The notes beneath the pieces were generated by a model, which searched no databases, was not told where the DNA came from, and saw nothing but the letters and a program-made list of their open reading frames with translations. The translations under genes were made by a program, and so were the position numbers. From Climacteris rufus (Eukaryota; Chordata; Aves; Passeriformes; Climacteridae), in assembly GCA_013398175.1 (NCBI GenBank), contig VZRZ01002003.1, positions 525,505-589,504 of the forward strand: a stretch of DNA of 64,000 nucleotides, in the 5' to 3' direction. Positions 31,819 through 44,100 of this stretch are shown one piece after another (positions within the stretch are counted from its first letter, which is position 1; each line of letters starts with the position of its first letter).

Positions 31819-33519
31819 AAACAAAATGCAAAAACACAAAAAAAAATTTGACAAATAAGGTTAAGAGGTAATACTTCAAACAGTTAGCCACCGAACGCAC
31901 AATAAAAACTAGCAAATGCACTTTGGGGACAATACTTGAGAACTACATAACCAAGGGCTCCTTCATATGTCTATTAAAATCATGTAAAAATCTGCAAAAC
32001 CATTGCCCAGACTGGAAACAACTGAATTGATAACCCCATAAGAGCAGAAACGCTGAGTTTTGCTGAAGCACCATTTTCCCTCTCTTCTGTCATGTACTTC
32101 CAGCCACAAAATAACATGAACACTTTGCTGACCTCCCAGATAAGTGTTCCCAATAAAAGCTTTGTAAAATTTCATGGCCAGTGAGAGAGGATTACTAATA
32201 AATATCGAAGGAGAACTAAGAGAATCAGAAGCAGAATACAAATGAACAGACATTTGATTACTTTTTCTGAATGACCCATGGCTTAGAACACAAAGCATTT
32301 CCCATTAAAATAAAATATGTGGAAACCTAAATTGCTACTGCATATTTACACCAAAAGAAATCATTTTGAAGATACAGCTCTAGAAAGATCAATTACACAA
32401 ATATACATAAAATCAAGAAGTAAAAAAAAAAAATTAAGATGCATGAAGCAAACAGAGTAGATTTGCCAAGTATACTTTTTTTTTTTCATTATTTCACTAC
32501 TGAAGAGTCCTCCAGCCCCTGACCTGCTAGTCCTATTGCAACTAGGGAGATTTCAAAGTTTAAAACAAATCTGAAAATGTTGTTGCCATTTCCCAACCTA
32601 AAAGCAATAAATTAAAAATATGAAAAAAAACACCAAGTTGCTGTTTGGATTCTGCACAGTCATCTTCACGCTGTGTGAGGAACACCTTTTGTTTGTAGAC
32701 AAAACTAAACCCTCAACAGAAAGGAGCTGTATGAAGTGCCCTACATAACCCATTTCAGCCAGTGATGTAGGGACAGAGGATGCTGTGTGTTTATGAAATG
32801 TACAGCATTTCAGAGAAAAACAGTGCAGTTGCTTTGTTGATCTGTAAAACAAGAAGCTAGTTTGCTTTCAAACACCCCCCCTCCCCCACTGAAACATACA
32901 GAAAAGGATTTCCTTCCCTCCTCGACTCCTCAGTACTGGCTGAAATTTAATCACTACTTAATGACTGCTGATTTTAAAGGACATACAAAAATGTGTTAGA
33001 CTGGGAAACAGCAGCTGATCCAGAGGTTGAAAAGCAGCTTGATAAAATAGTAGATTTTCAGCAATTAAAAAAATCATACTCCAAATAATGACCGGCTAAA
33101 ATTTTACAGACCTAGATTCCAGAAGGCTCCTATGCCTGTGCTCAGGCAACTAGGGTTGAAAATTTGCACCTGCAAAAAAAACTTCAGCTAAAATTATTTC
33201 TAATTCAGCTGACTTTAAAAATACCAGGTCAAACCACCTCTGGATATGAAATCTCAGTTTCAAGAGGAACCTGGCATCACCGGTGATTGCCTAAATGTAA
33301 GTGTCAAATAGCATTTTTCTTTGAAGTAGTACATCTACTTTTGTAAACACTATCCACAAAATTAGCCATCTGTACTTGTTAGCTGGATAAAATATTTACA
33401 AGTGCATCCCACAACGAGCAACTATGTACAGAGATTAAAAAAAACCGAAGTACTAGAAGTTGTGTATTTACAAAATCAGCAAATCCTTTCGAAGGGAAAC
33501 ACAACCTTCAGCAAAAGCA

Positions 33520-33835
33520 GGGAACGGGGGCACGTCTAGAGGTCAGCGGGTTTGGCAGCGCCAGCGACGCCCGATTCTGCCCTCCGCAGGGAGCCTGCGG
33601 ACGCCGCTGCAGCTCAGAGCCTCCTGCAGAAGGGGATGGTCACTTAGTAGTCACTTTGGGCCTGATCCAGCAGAGCACCCCGGGCTGTGCTCGGGTATCT
33701 GAGCACAAACATTCCCGGGGGAAACCAGCAGGGCTTTTCACGTGCTCAACTTCCGAACGCATCCGCGAGTGCGCTGCTGGATCCGAGCCGTACCGCGGGC
33801 GCCGTCAGAACGCAGCTTCAGTGTCTCCGTTTGCA
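33520..33835. promoter_or_regulatory. CpG-dense block in JADE3 3' UTR region
   Basis: Roughly 28 CpGs in 315 bp by hand count, including CCGCGAGTGCGC and CCGCGGGCGCCG. It is flanked on both sides by CpG-poor, AT-rich sequence and lies 400-720 nt after the JADE3 stop. It resembles a small CpG island. A promoter role (for example for an antisense or downstream transcript) is inference. Confidence 0.4.
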
Positions 33836-34237
33836 GTCTCTTGCAACATGTTAGAGCAATGCAAGGACTCCTCTAAAACCTGTCCACCACAAGGCTGGCT
33901 CCACGTGGACACGTTGCCCTGCTCATAAGCTGGCAAGGGGGAAGCGGTTTCCTGAATTTACACAGAGATTAACTGCTTCGTGCTCTCCCAGGTGTTACCC
34001 TCCGATCAAACACACGATTTCCACGTGACTCTGTGGATAACTGAGCTAAACTTGCAAAGACTGCAAACCAATTCACAGTTGAATAAAACTACTCTGATTT
34101 CTCTCCCCTCCCCCCATCCCCTACCGCAGCTCTTCCTAACATAGGTCCTAGACTATTTTCTGGAACCTTTTGATGCTGAGCTTTGCACTGGTACACCGGG
34201 ACACATAAAGGCTGAATTACCCCGTGGGGGCTTCTAA

Positions 34238-35133
34238 TCACCTTTGTACCGAACCGTGAGATATCATATTCTTTTTGTTTCTACTGTGACAATCTCTTCC
34301 AAAGTCCTTACTCGGGCTTTCTCTCTCTGAGCTACTTCGTCTTAACCTCACTTGCTCTTTGTTTTCATCACTTTCCGCTTCAGAGTCACTCAGCTCTAAG
34401 TCAGGACAGTACCCATCGTTGTCCTGGTAGGGAGCACCTTCAAGCGTCTGCTTGCTCCACAAGCGATCTTTTGTTGCGAGTCTTCTCGCCGGCTTTTCGC
34501 AGCACCGGAGATCCTCCGTGGTCCTCACCAGGCTGTTGGTGGCCTCTTTAAAGGAGCGGCTAAAATGTTCTATGGTGGATTTCCGGAATCCGCTCTGGCC
34601 GGCCAAGTGAGCCGTGAGCACGGACTCTTGCTCGTAGGACGTCTGGCTGGAGCTGTCTCTCTGGCTCACATCTCCAGCCCTGCCCATCATCAGACCGTTG
34701 GATTTGGACAGCAGCCTGGAGTTCTCCTGCTGCACCCGCCCGTTCCCAATGGAAGAGTGGCCGTGCAGAGCGGCCTGGAGCGCTAAAGGCTTCCCGGAGG
34801 GCTGGCCCCGGTGGAACTCCATCATCCCCGTGGGGCCACACTCCTTTGCCTCGCTGCGAGCCTTGCCAATCCTTGCCAGCAGCCCGTTACTTCTGCTGTC
34901 GTGCTGATACCTGCCATAGGATTTTGCTTTGATTTCAAACGCTTCCTTTGAGGCTGGCACGCTGCGCTTGCTGTAAACGGTGCTGTTGTTGTCAGGAGAA
35001 AGCAGCCTGTTGCCAGGCTTCAGAGAGTTATTTTTGCAGTCTCCCAATGCTGATTTGGGCATTTTTAACTTCAGGGTGATCCTAGGAGGTGGGTAGAACA
35101 GCGTGTTCTCTAGTGCACTTGTCAGGGTATGGC
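34238..35133 (-). CDS. JADE3: JADE3 last coding exon with stop
   Basis: 896 nt. The acceptor TCTCCTGTAG ends at 35134 and TGA is at 34240-34238. It encodes ALENTLFYPPPRITLKLKMP, LALQAALHGHSSIGNGR, FRKSTIEHFSRSFKEATNS and the acidic PDLELSDSEAESDENKEQ motif, ending SHGSVQR (human SHSSMQR). It is less conserved than the PHD exons except for these blocks. Confidence 0.95.
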
Positions 35134-38100
35134 CTACAGGAGAAAGAGACAAGGAAGAAGGTTTTTTTCAAAAAGGGTAAACTGTTTCGTTATCTGTAAC
35201 AAGTTTTATAGCCCATTATAAGGTCATGCAACAGTTAAGAAGCATTTGCAAATAATTAGTGTGAAATTATTTTAGGACACTAAAGAGAAATTGGGATAAC
35301 CAAACTGTTCCAAATTATCCACCACTTCAGAATTTAGGTAAGCATTTAAATATTTCCATTAAAAACAACAATGTGCTCTTTTTAAAGGGCTTTAACCTGG
35401 TGAATTGAACCAGTTCTGAGATGTGACTGAAGTTGTTCCAACAGAGCTGTAAAAAAGGTTCATATTCAGTTTTGGATGAAGAAAAAACAATACTTCAAAC
35501 TGAGTTTCAATTTGGACTTAGTTCAAGTCTCTGCTTTGTATTATAAAATTCTCAAAGCTTTAAAAGTCTTTTCCCCCAACATATTAGTTGTTTATGATAT
35601 TATGTGCATACAGCACCCACTGCAAGTATCAGGCTATGCTAATAAGCATTTAAAAAGCACTTCTATTTGTAACAACAAAAAATAAACTTAATAGACATTT
35701 CTAATAAAACGTCTGTACACAAAATGAAGGAGCTTTAGAGCACCACTTCTTCTACAAAGTACTGGTCTGAATTAGAACAGTTTCAAAACCCTACCTCATC
35801 AGTACTAATGAAACCTATCCATGTTTCAAGGGCAGAGAAAAAAAAGCACAAAGATTTCACCTAAACTGGTGAAGTATGTTATCCTGGAAGACCAGAGAGA
35901 TCTTAATTTCACATAGAAAAAATATCTGCCCTCCCTACTAAAAAATCCCCAGTAATTACACTGTAATGCACACTCCCCTCCTCTTTCCACATACAAAAAG
36001 CTTTCTCAGCTGGAGAACCAACCAGCAGGGCAGAGCTTGCTGTGGGGAACCAGTGCCAGAGATCAGCAGCCCAAGGATGCAAAAACCTAGAGATCACCAT
36101 CAGTTTGTTTCTGCTGTCTGGATGCCACAGTGATTGATCAGCAATAGGATTATACCAGAAATGGCCATAAAATAAATATATTTTAAGAGATTAAAGAGTT
36201 CTCTGTGTGTTGCTACTTTCATTGACTGTGTACTTGAAGAAAATTCTTAAAAGCATTTTTAATTGTTAAAAGCACTAAGCAGGAACATAGAGAACACATT
36301 ATTTTAGTTTAAATACAGGCAGAATTGATAAATATTTTACATTTATATGATTACCTGCAGCAATTTCCTGATTAATGAGTTGGACTTGCAAGTTGAAGAC
36401 CTGTTCATGTACTTTACTGTGGGACAATTTCAGTTTCTCTCTCCTGCTTACCATGTAGCAGAGATTTCTTACCTATGGAGGAATAACAGGAGACTTAATA
36501 GGCAATAAGAAAATAAACCCAGATGCAGTTTAAAAAAATGTATCATCAATAGCATCCCTTGGTGAAGTTATGAATATTACTGAACACATGTAACTATGCA
36601 TTAAAAAAAACCCCTAGGTTTTAGCTGGTTTGGTTTTGGTTTTTTTTTGGTTTTTTTTTTGTTTTTTTTTACCAGTTTCTTGTTTTACTCACTTGCATTG
36701 ACTCATAAGGCTCAACAAGACCAAAGGTAAGGTCCTGTTCCTGGGTCAGAGCAATGCCCAGGATCAATATGGGCTGGCACATGAATGACCAGAGAGCAGC
36801 CCTGCAGAGAAAGATGTGGGGATAATGGTGGCTAAAAAATTGGACACAACCTTGCAATGGTGCACTTGCAGCTCAGAAAGCCAAGTGTAACCTGGGCTGC
36901 AGCAAAAGCAGCCTGAGCAGGAGGTCAAGGGAGGGGATTCTGCCCCTCTGCTCTGGTGAGACCCCACTTGGATTGCTGCATCCAGCTCCGAGGATCCCAG
37001 CACAAGACAGACATGGACTTGTTGGACTGGCTCAGAGGAGGCCACAAGAATGGTCAGAGGGCTGGAAATCCTCTCTTCTGCAGACTTGAGAGTTGAGGTT
37101 GTTCAGCCTGAAGAAGAGAAGGCTCTGGAGAGACCTCACTGAAGTTTTCATTATATGAAAAGGTATTGTAAGAAAGAGAGATCAGAGCCTGTAGTAACAA
37201 AAAGAGGTAATGTTTTTGAACTGAAGGAAGGTAAGTTTAGAGTGGATGTAAGGAAGGCATTTTTTACAGTGAGGGTGGTGAGACACTGGAACAGGTTGCC
37301 CAGAGAAGTTGGGGAAGCCCCACCCCTTAAGTGTTCCAAAACCAGGTTGGATGGGGCTCTGAGCAATCTGCTCTCTTAAAAGGAGTCCCTGTCCATGGTA
37401 GGAGGGTTGGAACTAGATGGTCTTTAAGGTTGCCTCCATCCCAAACCATTCTGTGATTCAGTTCCACGTAATTCTACTTCAATGTTTAAGTTAAAAGTAA
37501 CATTTCCACCTAATGTCATGAGAACAGGAAGAGGCACTGAAAAATAAACACCTAAAAGCGCCTTCAAAACACAGAAACAGTGTAGGGACTGCTTGAAAGG
37601 TATCTGCTAAAACATACTTTCCCCAGCATTCAGTTCCATCTGTTCAGAACTAGAATCTCTCTACCCAGAAACAAAATTCCAAGATTCCCAAATTCCTATT
37701 TATCCCAAGATATAACAGAGTAGAAAAATCTTGTGGCACAAGTTCAGAAAATTGAAGATAGGCATTTCAAACTATGGATCACGTCCACTGAGAGCGAGTA
37801 CATCAATTTCAACAAAATTTGGTGCAAACCAAACATTTACCAAACAAAAAGCTTGAAAGAGTCTCTTGAAAAACAAAAACAACCTACCCCAAGATGCCAT
37901 CCCTCCATCTGAAGCATGCTATGGCTTTTAAATTTTTTCTTCAAATATGGTTCCATATCAAAAGTAGTCCCAAAAAAGATCAGAGACTGATTATGACTGA
38001 TTCAAGACAACAGTTACACTGGCAAGGGCAAATCCTGGCTCCAACAATCTTCCTGTATTCTCATGTTGTTCTCCCCCCAATATTGTTTCCCCTTTTCTTA

Positions 38101-41100
38101 CAACACTATTTCTCTCTTTTGCTTCCCTTCTCCTCATCACATTTAGCATATCTACTTTATTTTGTTACCTTTTTCACATTTCCTACCTACCTTTAAGCAT
38201 TTGAAAACTGAAGGTGACCACTACCCACCAGGCCAACCTAACAGGCAGCCTCCAAGTGGTAACAAGCCTTACACTTACTTTTGTTTAATAAAAGTAACAT
38301 TTTTTTTCTAATTTTATCTGTATCACTAGCTACTACTACAGCTGGGTCAAATAAACTTCCTCATTTTATTCAACTGAAGTTGAAATCAAAGAGTCAATTA
38401 CCAAATATGTCCACTGTGCATAGAAACATGCATCTTAAAACACACAAAGGAATAACCTTTAACCAAGTCCTCCAAGCACTCCTTTCACATTGGATCTCTC
38501 ACTGGACTGAGAGGGGACAGCTCCTGAAGGTCACTGCAGCAGGCAGTGCAGCGTATCAGATCGGAGTTGAAGGCCTTGCTTTTTAAAAACCTTTTAAATT
38601 ATTACCTTTAAAGTAATCTCCCTTTGTTTTCTCCACTCCCACTTCCATCCACAAACAAAGACCTTGCTCACCTGCAAATAGTTTTTCAAATCTTTCCAAG
38701 TTAAATTCTTACCCTCTCTAGGTCCTGCCTCAAATGCATGAACATCCTCATGCGAGTATGAATGCTATCTTCTTTTGGCTGCACCAAGCCATTTTCTTCA
38801 TCCTCCTTGGGAGGAAACAATGGTTTGTTAAAGTTACTTTTTCTCTTTAATTTCCAGTAATTGTAGATGAAGTCTACAGCAAGTTTAGGAAGGCCCAGCT
38901 CTGCTGCAACATCCTCCACTTTTACTAGTGAGTAAAATTCTTCTTCCAGCTCTCGGAGTTTTTGGGCTCGCAAGCTCGTTTTCTCGCTCTCTGTTTGCTT
39001 CTGCTCTGACACGGTCTTGGGGTGCTCCTCAACATCAGGCAGCGAATTCTGTTTGTTCTTGCTGTGCTTTAGACAATATGACTTGAACTTGACCTCATCC
39101 CCATCGTCCAGGATGGTCTTCATCTCTAAGCTATGCTCAAAGGCACAGGTGACATGAAAGGCAGTGATGCAGCTTTTCACGGAGCACTGCAGACAAAAGA
39201 AAACAAAAAACATCAGTTACTAACAGTAGCAACAAACCAGAAAAAAAAGGACATAATTATCTTAATTACATCAAAGTGCATCCCTACAAAAACCTATTTC
39301 CCACACATTCTTAAAAACATCTATTGATCCCTTTGAAGCCGGTATTGCTCAATTTAACATTTTCTTGTTTGCGAAGGGTGTTCAGTGGAAAGAGTTTTCT
39401 GTCCATCTTTGATGCAAATAGCAGTGGCTTTTAAACATCTCAGCCTTATTCAAAAGGAGGCAATCCAGACTAACTCCTAAATCTCTGTCTAGTCAACTAA
39501 TTTGATAGCAAACAGCTATGACAAAGTAGACATCTATCCAACAGCCATCTCCATTGTAAAGCATCTCTGAACACAGAAAGAATAAAATGCAAAACCAAAA
39601 CTGCCCTTCTGACAGACTCACCCTGCAGACTCACAACAGGACAAGTACATACCTGAATACAAGCACCAGTTTTCAGTTTGCATAAACTACACACTAGAGC
39701 CCATCGACTTGGTGGAATGTGAGACACCTTTGTGATTGGCTCCATCCTTTCTGGGCAAGCAATACTAACCTGTAAAGAAAAAAAAAAACAGTTATCAAGT
39801 TAAAAAAACGCCCAAGCTTTCCATTAATACCAGAAGAAGAAAACCATCCACTTATTAGTCTTGCTGCAAGATCTCCATGTGCTCTTACTTCTCAGCAAGG
39901 GACCCCAAAAGATCCCACACACAGACAATAGTGTGGAATAATGTTAGTTTAACCTGGTGGCTTGAAGTTGCAATTCTTCAAAACATCTGAGACAGGTACA
40001 GCACTCCCTCGTTATGAGCCAGTGTCCTGGTTCCAGCCAGGACAAGGCTCATTTCTGCAGTAATGTGAGGTGGTGAGGTTATTCTGTACCACCTCCCATC
40101 ATTTTCTGGGGATGGGGGAAGGGTTTTCTTCTGGTCCGGGTGAGTGTGGTGTGAAGCGAGCAGTTGGGGAGCTCTGGTTCCCTCTGTTATTGATATTGTA
40201 GCTGTTACTGGTGATTTTTCTTATTTCACTGCCACTTTCAGTAAATTGTTCTTATCTCAATCTGTGGTCTTTACCCTTTGTGCCTCCAGATCTCCTCTCC
40301 AGCCTGCTGCAGGGGAGGGGAGAGTGGCACATGGTTTGAAGTGCTTCAGTGGGAACACTAAATTGGGGAATACCATTCCTAAACAACTAGCAGCTGAGAG
40401 ACTACAGCAAGTGATATTTAAGTCTATTTCCATTCCCTTGTATTTTTGTTTTGCCTTTTTTTTTCCCCCTGTGCTGCTTTCACAGGTCTAACTGAAGAAG
40501 TGCCAAAACACAATCCACTCAGAAAAAAACTGCAACACTTTCCTGAAAAGATCCTTCTATGAAATCCCCAGATCTGCCACAGTATCTGCTTCTTCCAGCT
40601 CTTGATTGGGGCAGAACCAGATCTGTCAGCAGCCAGGAAAATTCTTGCTTCCTAGCTCTGCCTCTCCACTGAGCACTCTCACTCCAGGAAGTGATCCTAA
40701 TACACTTCCTAACTACAGATTGCATCAAGTATAATTTAAGAAAGAATACAACAAAATTCTCTTATTGCAAAGCACAATATATCCTTTTGTGCTAGTTTTC
40801 ATATATTTAGCCTGGATGATCAGTTTTTCTCTGGTAGACCAGATTACAGATATTAATACTAAAAGAAAGAAAAAAAAATCAGATATGCCCAGAATACCTT
40901 TTCCTATTCTTTGTAACACTAACTTCCACATATCCATTGTGACAGAAGTTTCTCAGCTGCCTGTTGTCTATACAAGGAAATAAGGATGGTCCTCCATGGC
41001 TTGGACACCAAAACATACATAAATTCTGTCTGAAGGCACCTCTGAGCCACTCATGACAGGATTTATCCAAGCACAGAAACAAAAACCTGGCCAGCTCTGA

Positions 41101-44100
41101 AGGACAAACATTCAGGACTGGGCCAGTACGAGAGTGGCACATGGGGGAAGGTTTCAGTGGGATAAGTGTGTACCAAGAACACCAGTGTCCAAAAGTTTGA
41201 ATTTTGGACACTTACACAGCGCTTTTTGAATTTAGCAGTTGTGTGCTTTGGGAGGCTACCTGGCTAAAGCAAAACCAGTGCTGATACCAGCTAGGAAGCT
41301 CTCCACACTTTCTAGAAACAATTCACCTAAACTGAGTAGACCTGTATTTCCTGTGGTAGCATATGGGCTTCTTCTCAAAGAGGTCAGACCTGAGAATTCA
41401 AAGAAAGAAGGCTTCTAGGTCATGCTCTGTGGCAGTGCGAGGCCAGAAGAAATCCGATGCTTTAAACAAAGCAGTTAAGGATGAGATTTGAATAACAATT
41501 ATTTTGTTTTTCTAGAAAATTTTAAGAGCGTTATGCTACAGCAATTTTCACAGATTAGCTCCACAGTAAGAGTCACCCAGGGAATTCACATTGTATGTAT
41601 TAATTTAACATGTGATAATTAAACCGGTGACTTTACAAGAGCCAGGAGACAAAGCTGGATTTCCCTTCGGGGGTACATCATCAGTCACTTGATGCACATA
41701 TTCATTTTAAAACTTCAATCTCTGAGGAGGAAAGGCTTTGCTTCAGCAGACCTCCTCAGTGAGGCAGACTTACAGAAAGATGCAGTGCTAAGTCACAGTT
41801 GCTCTGTTCAGATTATTTTTGCTGCTCTCTCCTTATTGTACATTACTTTAAGAATCATTTAAGCAGGTGGAAAAAATAGCTTTGCAAAAGATTAGTTGGT
41901 TTATAATTTCCACATTAAAAAAAAAAAGTTGACCAACAGCTCACGAATTAGTGACATAAATTGACTCAAGATGTATGTTACAGTACTTCACGCTCTGATT
42001 TGCCAAGTGCAAGCCCACATCTTCTGGAATATATTGAGGTCAACTGGCTGCAGGGCACTTCCAAGAGGCTTCATTAAGAAGACAGTGAGATGCTGCAGAG
42101 GGTTCAGGTTTTAAAGGAGGACAGTCAGGCAATATATGATGCCCTCATGAGACAGAGATAACAAACAATTTAACTTCTTGTGGCCTTCCTATAAAATGCT
42201 CGAAAAGTGTCAAGGCTGTCCCTGGAACGCGTGAGTAGTTCAACAAAATCATGTCCAACACTCTTAAATATCATCAATGTAGCTTTTTTACTTCCAAAAG
42301 GAAAGAGCCTTTCATGAACCTAACCTGACCATGCTCAAAACAGCTGGTTAGAAGTTGCACAGGTATTTCTGAAACAATATTATACAAAGATTGACTGCTA
42401 CCACTACACTAAGTGACAAGACTTCCTTTAGGAATGAAGGGACTGTATTAGTGTGTCAGCTTGCCAATATTGTTTTCAAAAAGAAACCAGAATCTTCAGT
42501 GATTTTTTTTTCTGGAGAGTGAACAATATCAGCTTTCCACTGGGATTCCCAGCAGGACCTGGGAATTAACACAGACCTTTTCCCTGTCCCTCTCTGCCAG
42601 GTCAGGAGACATTTATATTGGAAAAACTGTTCATTCAGCTTGTAATGCTGACTGTTGGTATTACCCCACTTTGTAAAAGCACAAAGAGGCACTTACAGAG
42701 TCAGGTGCAATTTGTTTATACTGGCCTCATGCCACCTGCATGTTTCTGATTCACAGAGAAGTCAAAGCAAAGTCTGTTTGAACTTTGCTGCTCCCAAGGG
42801 ATCCAGGAGCAGAGGCCAGCTTTTTCATCCCCAAGAACTCCCATCCCAAGGCAGAAATGATCCATCTGCCATAGTATGTGGTCATTTTCTCCATTTCTTC
42901 ACCTTACATCAGGTTACATCTTGACTGCTATAACTCTGAAGAAGTTCTAGAAGTGGGAGGAAGTGAAGACAACGGGTTGTTGAAGCCTGTTATCTGCAAC
43001 TGTTATGCACATGATCATCAGTCACCCTGCTGTCCTCTGCTTCCCTGCCAACCTGCCACCAACAGCTGCAATAGTGCACGAGGATCTGCACCAGTGGCTG
43101 AGAAGGGCAGCCCAGCAGCTTGAGCACAGCCACTCACAACACCTGCTAGGGACACTCAGTTTTATCTTTACTGGGGGTTTATCACTTTCTGCTTCAGCTA
43201 ACAGCACATTGACTGGCAGAGGACATACCTGTAATGGGTTATTTAAGGCAGAGAGGAGTTTCAAAGCACTCAATATAGGTTTTCTGGTATGTTTCCTTTT
43301 TTTTTTTTTCTTTTAATTTAGAAGAATACCTTTTAAGAAAACATGAATAGACCACACATTTACACTGAAGGAAAGGAAAGGCAGAAGAATAAAAGGATAC
43401 AAACCAATAATGAGGACACTTTAGAAAGTAAAAACTTTCAAACATCCCAATCAGTCAAGGGAGCATAAAGAAAGCCTTTCAACAGCATTAACTCACAAGG
43501 AAGGCAGGACATAAAAAACTTTTTAAGACAGTGTTGAATAAATTAATGAAGGAAAATACTGGGCACAATTGACTGCAACAATGCTAGACTACACTTAGTG
43601 CTCATGAAGCCTCTTTGAACATTTTGCCACAAGACACGGACATGTTTATAGCCCCTTCCTCCCTGCATTCTGCCTTGCTCCACTTCGTTAGGGCCACCAG
43701 AGGAAATGGCAGTCATTTGATAATGAGTATTTTTCTTTTTGGGGAGTTTCAGCATGCTAGTTCTTTGGGGAGAGGAAAAATGAGAATACACATTCTCCCC
43801 TAAAGCATCCATCCCTAGGTCTTCAAACTCCATGCCTTTCTTGCCCCCTGCAGCACATAAGGCCACATTGACTCCAGACAGGAACTGACCTGGCATTTTA
43901 GCAGAGATTCACAAAGGTTTCTCTGGATTCTCTGCTGACTGAATTGTTTTACAAGTGACAACACACCAGCCTGAGAGGGATAATGGATCCAAGAGGCATA
44001 TTCCATGCCTGCAGGCACCTCTTTACTGTGCCTGACACCCCTGGCATTGGTGTGGAGGGAAGGAGGTGTCCAGGGCCTGGAATCACTGAAAGGGCTGTGG

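Larger units (their letters stand above)
31710..34237 (-). other. JADE3: JADE3 3' UTR (predicted)
   Basis: From the JADE3 stop codon to the first plausible poly(A) signal on the minus strand, about 2.5 kb. It is mostly AT-rich with no coding potential and no recognised transposon. It includes an (AT)n run at 31796-31818 and, unusually, a CpG-dense block at about 33.5-33.8 kb. The length is inferred. Confidence 0.45.

Noticed and set aside
34560..34841. 93-codon alternative minus frame in the JADE3 last exon
   Set aside because: Shadow frame of the long JADE3 exon with no independent support.
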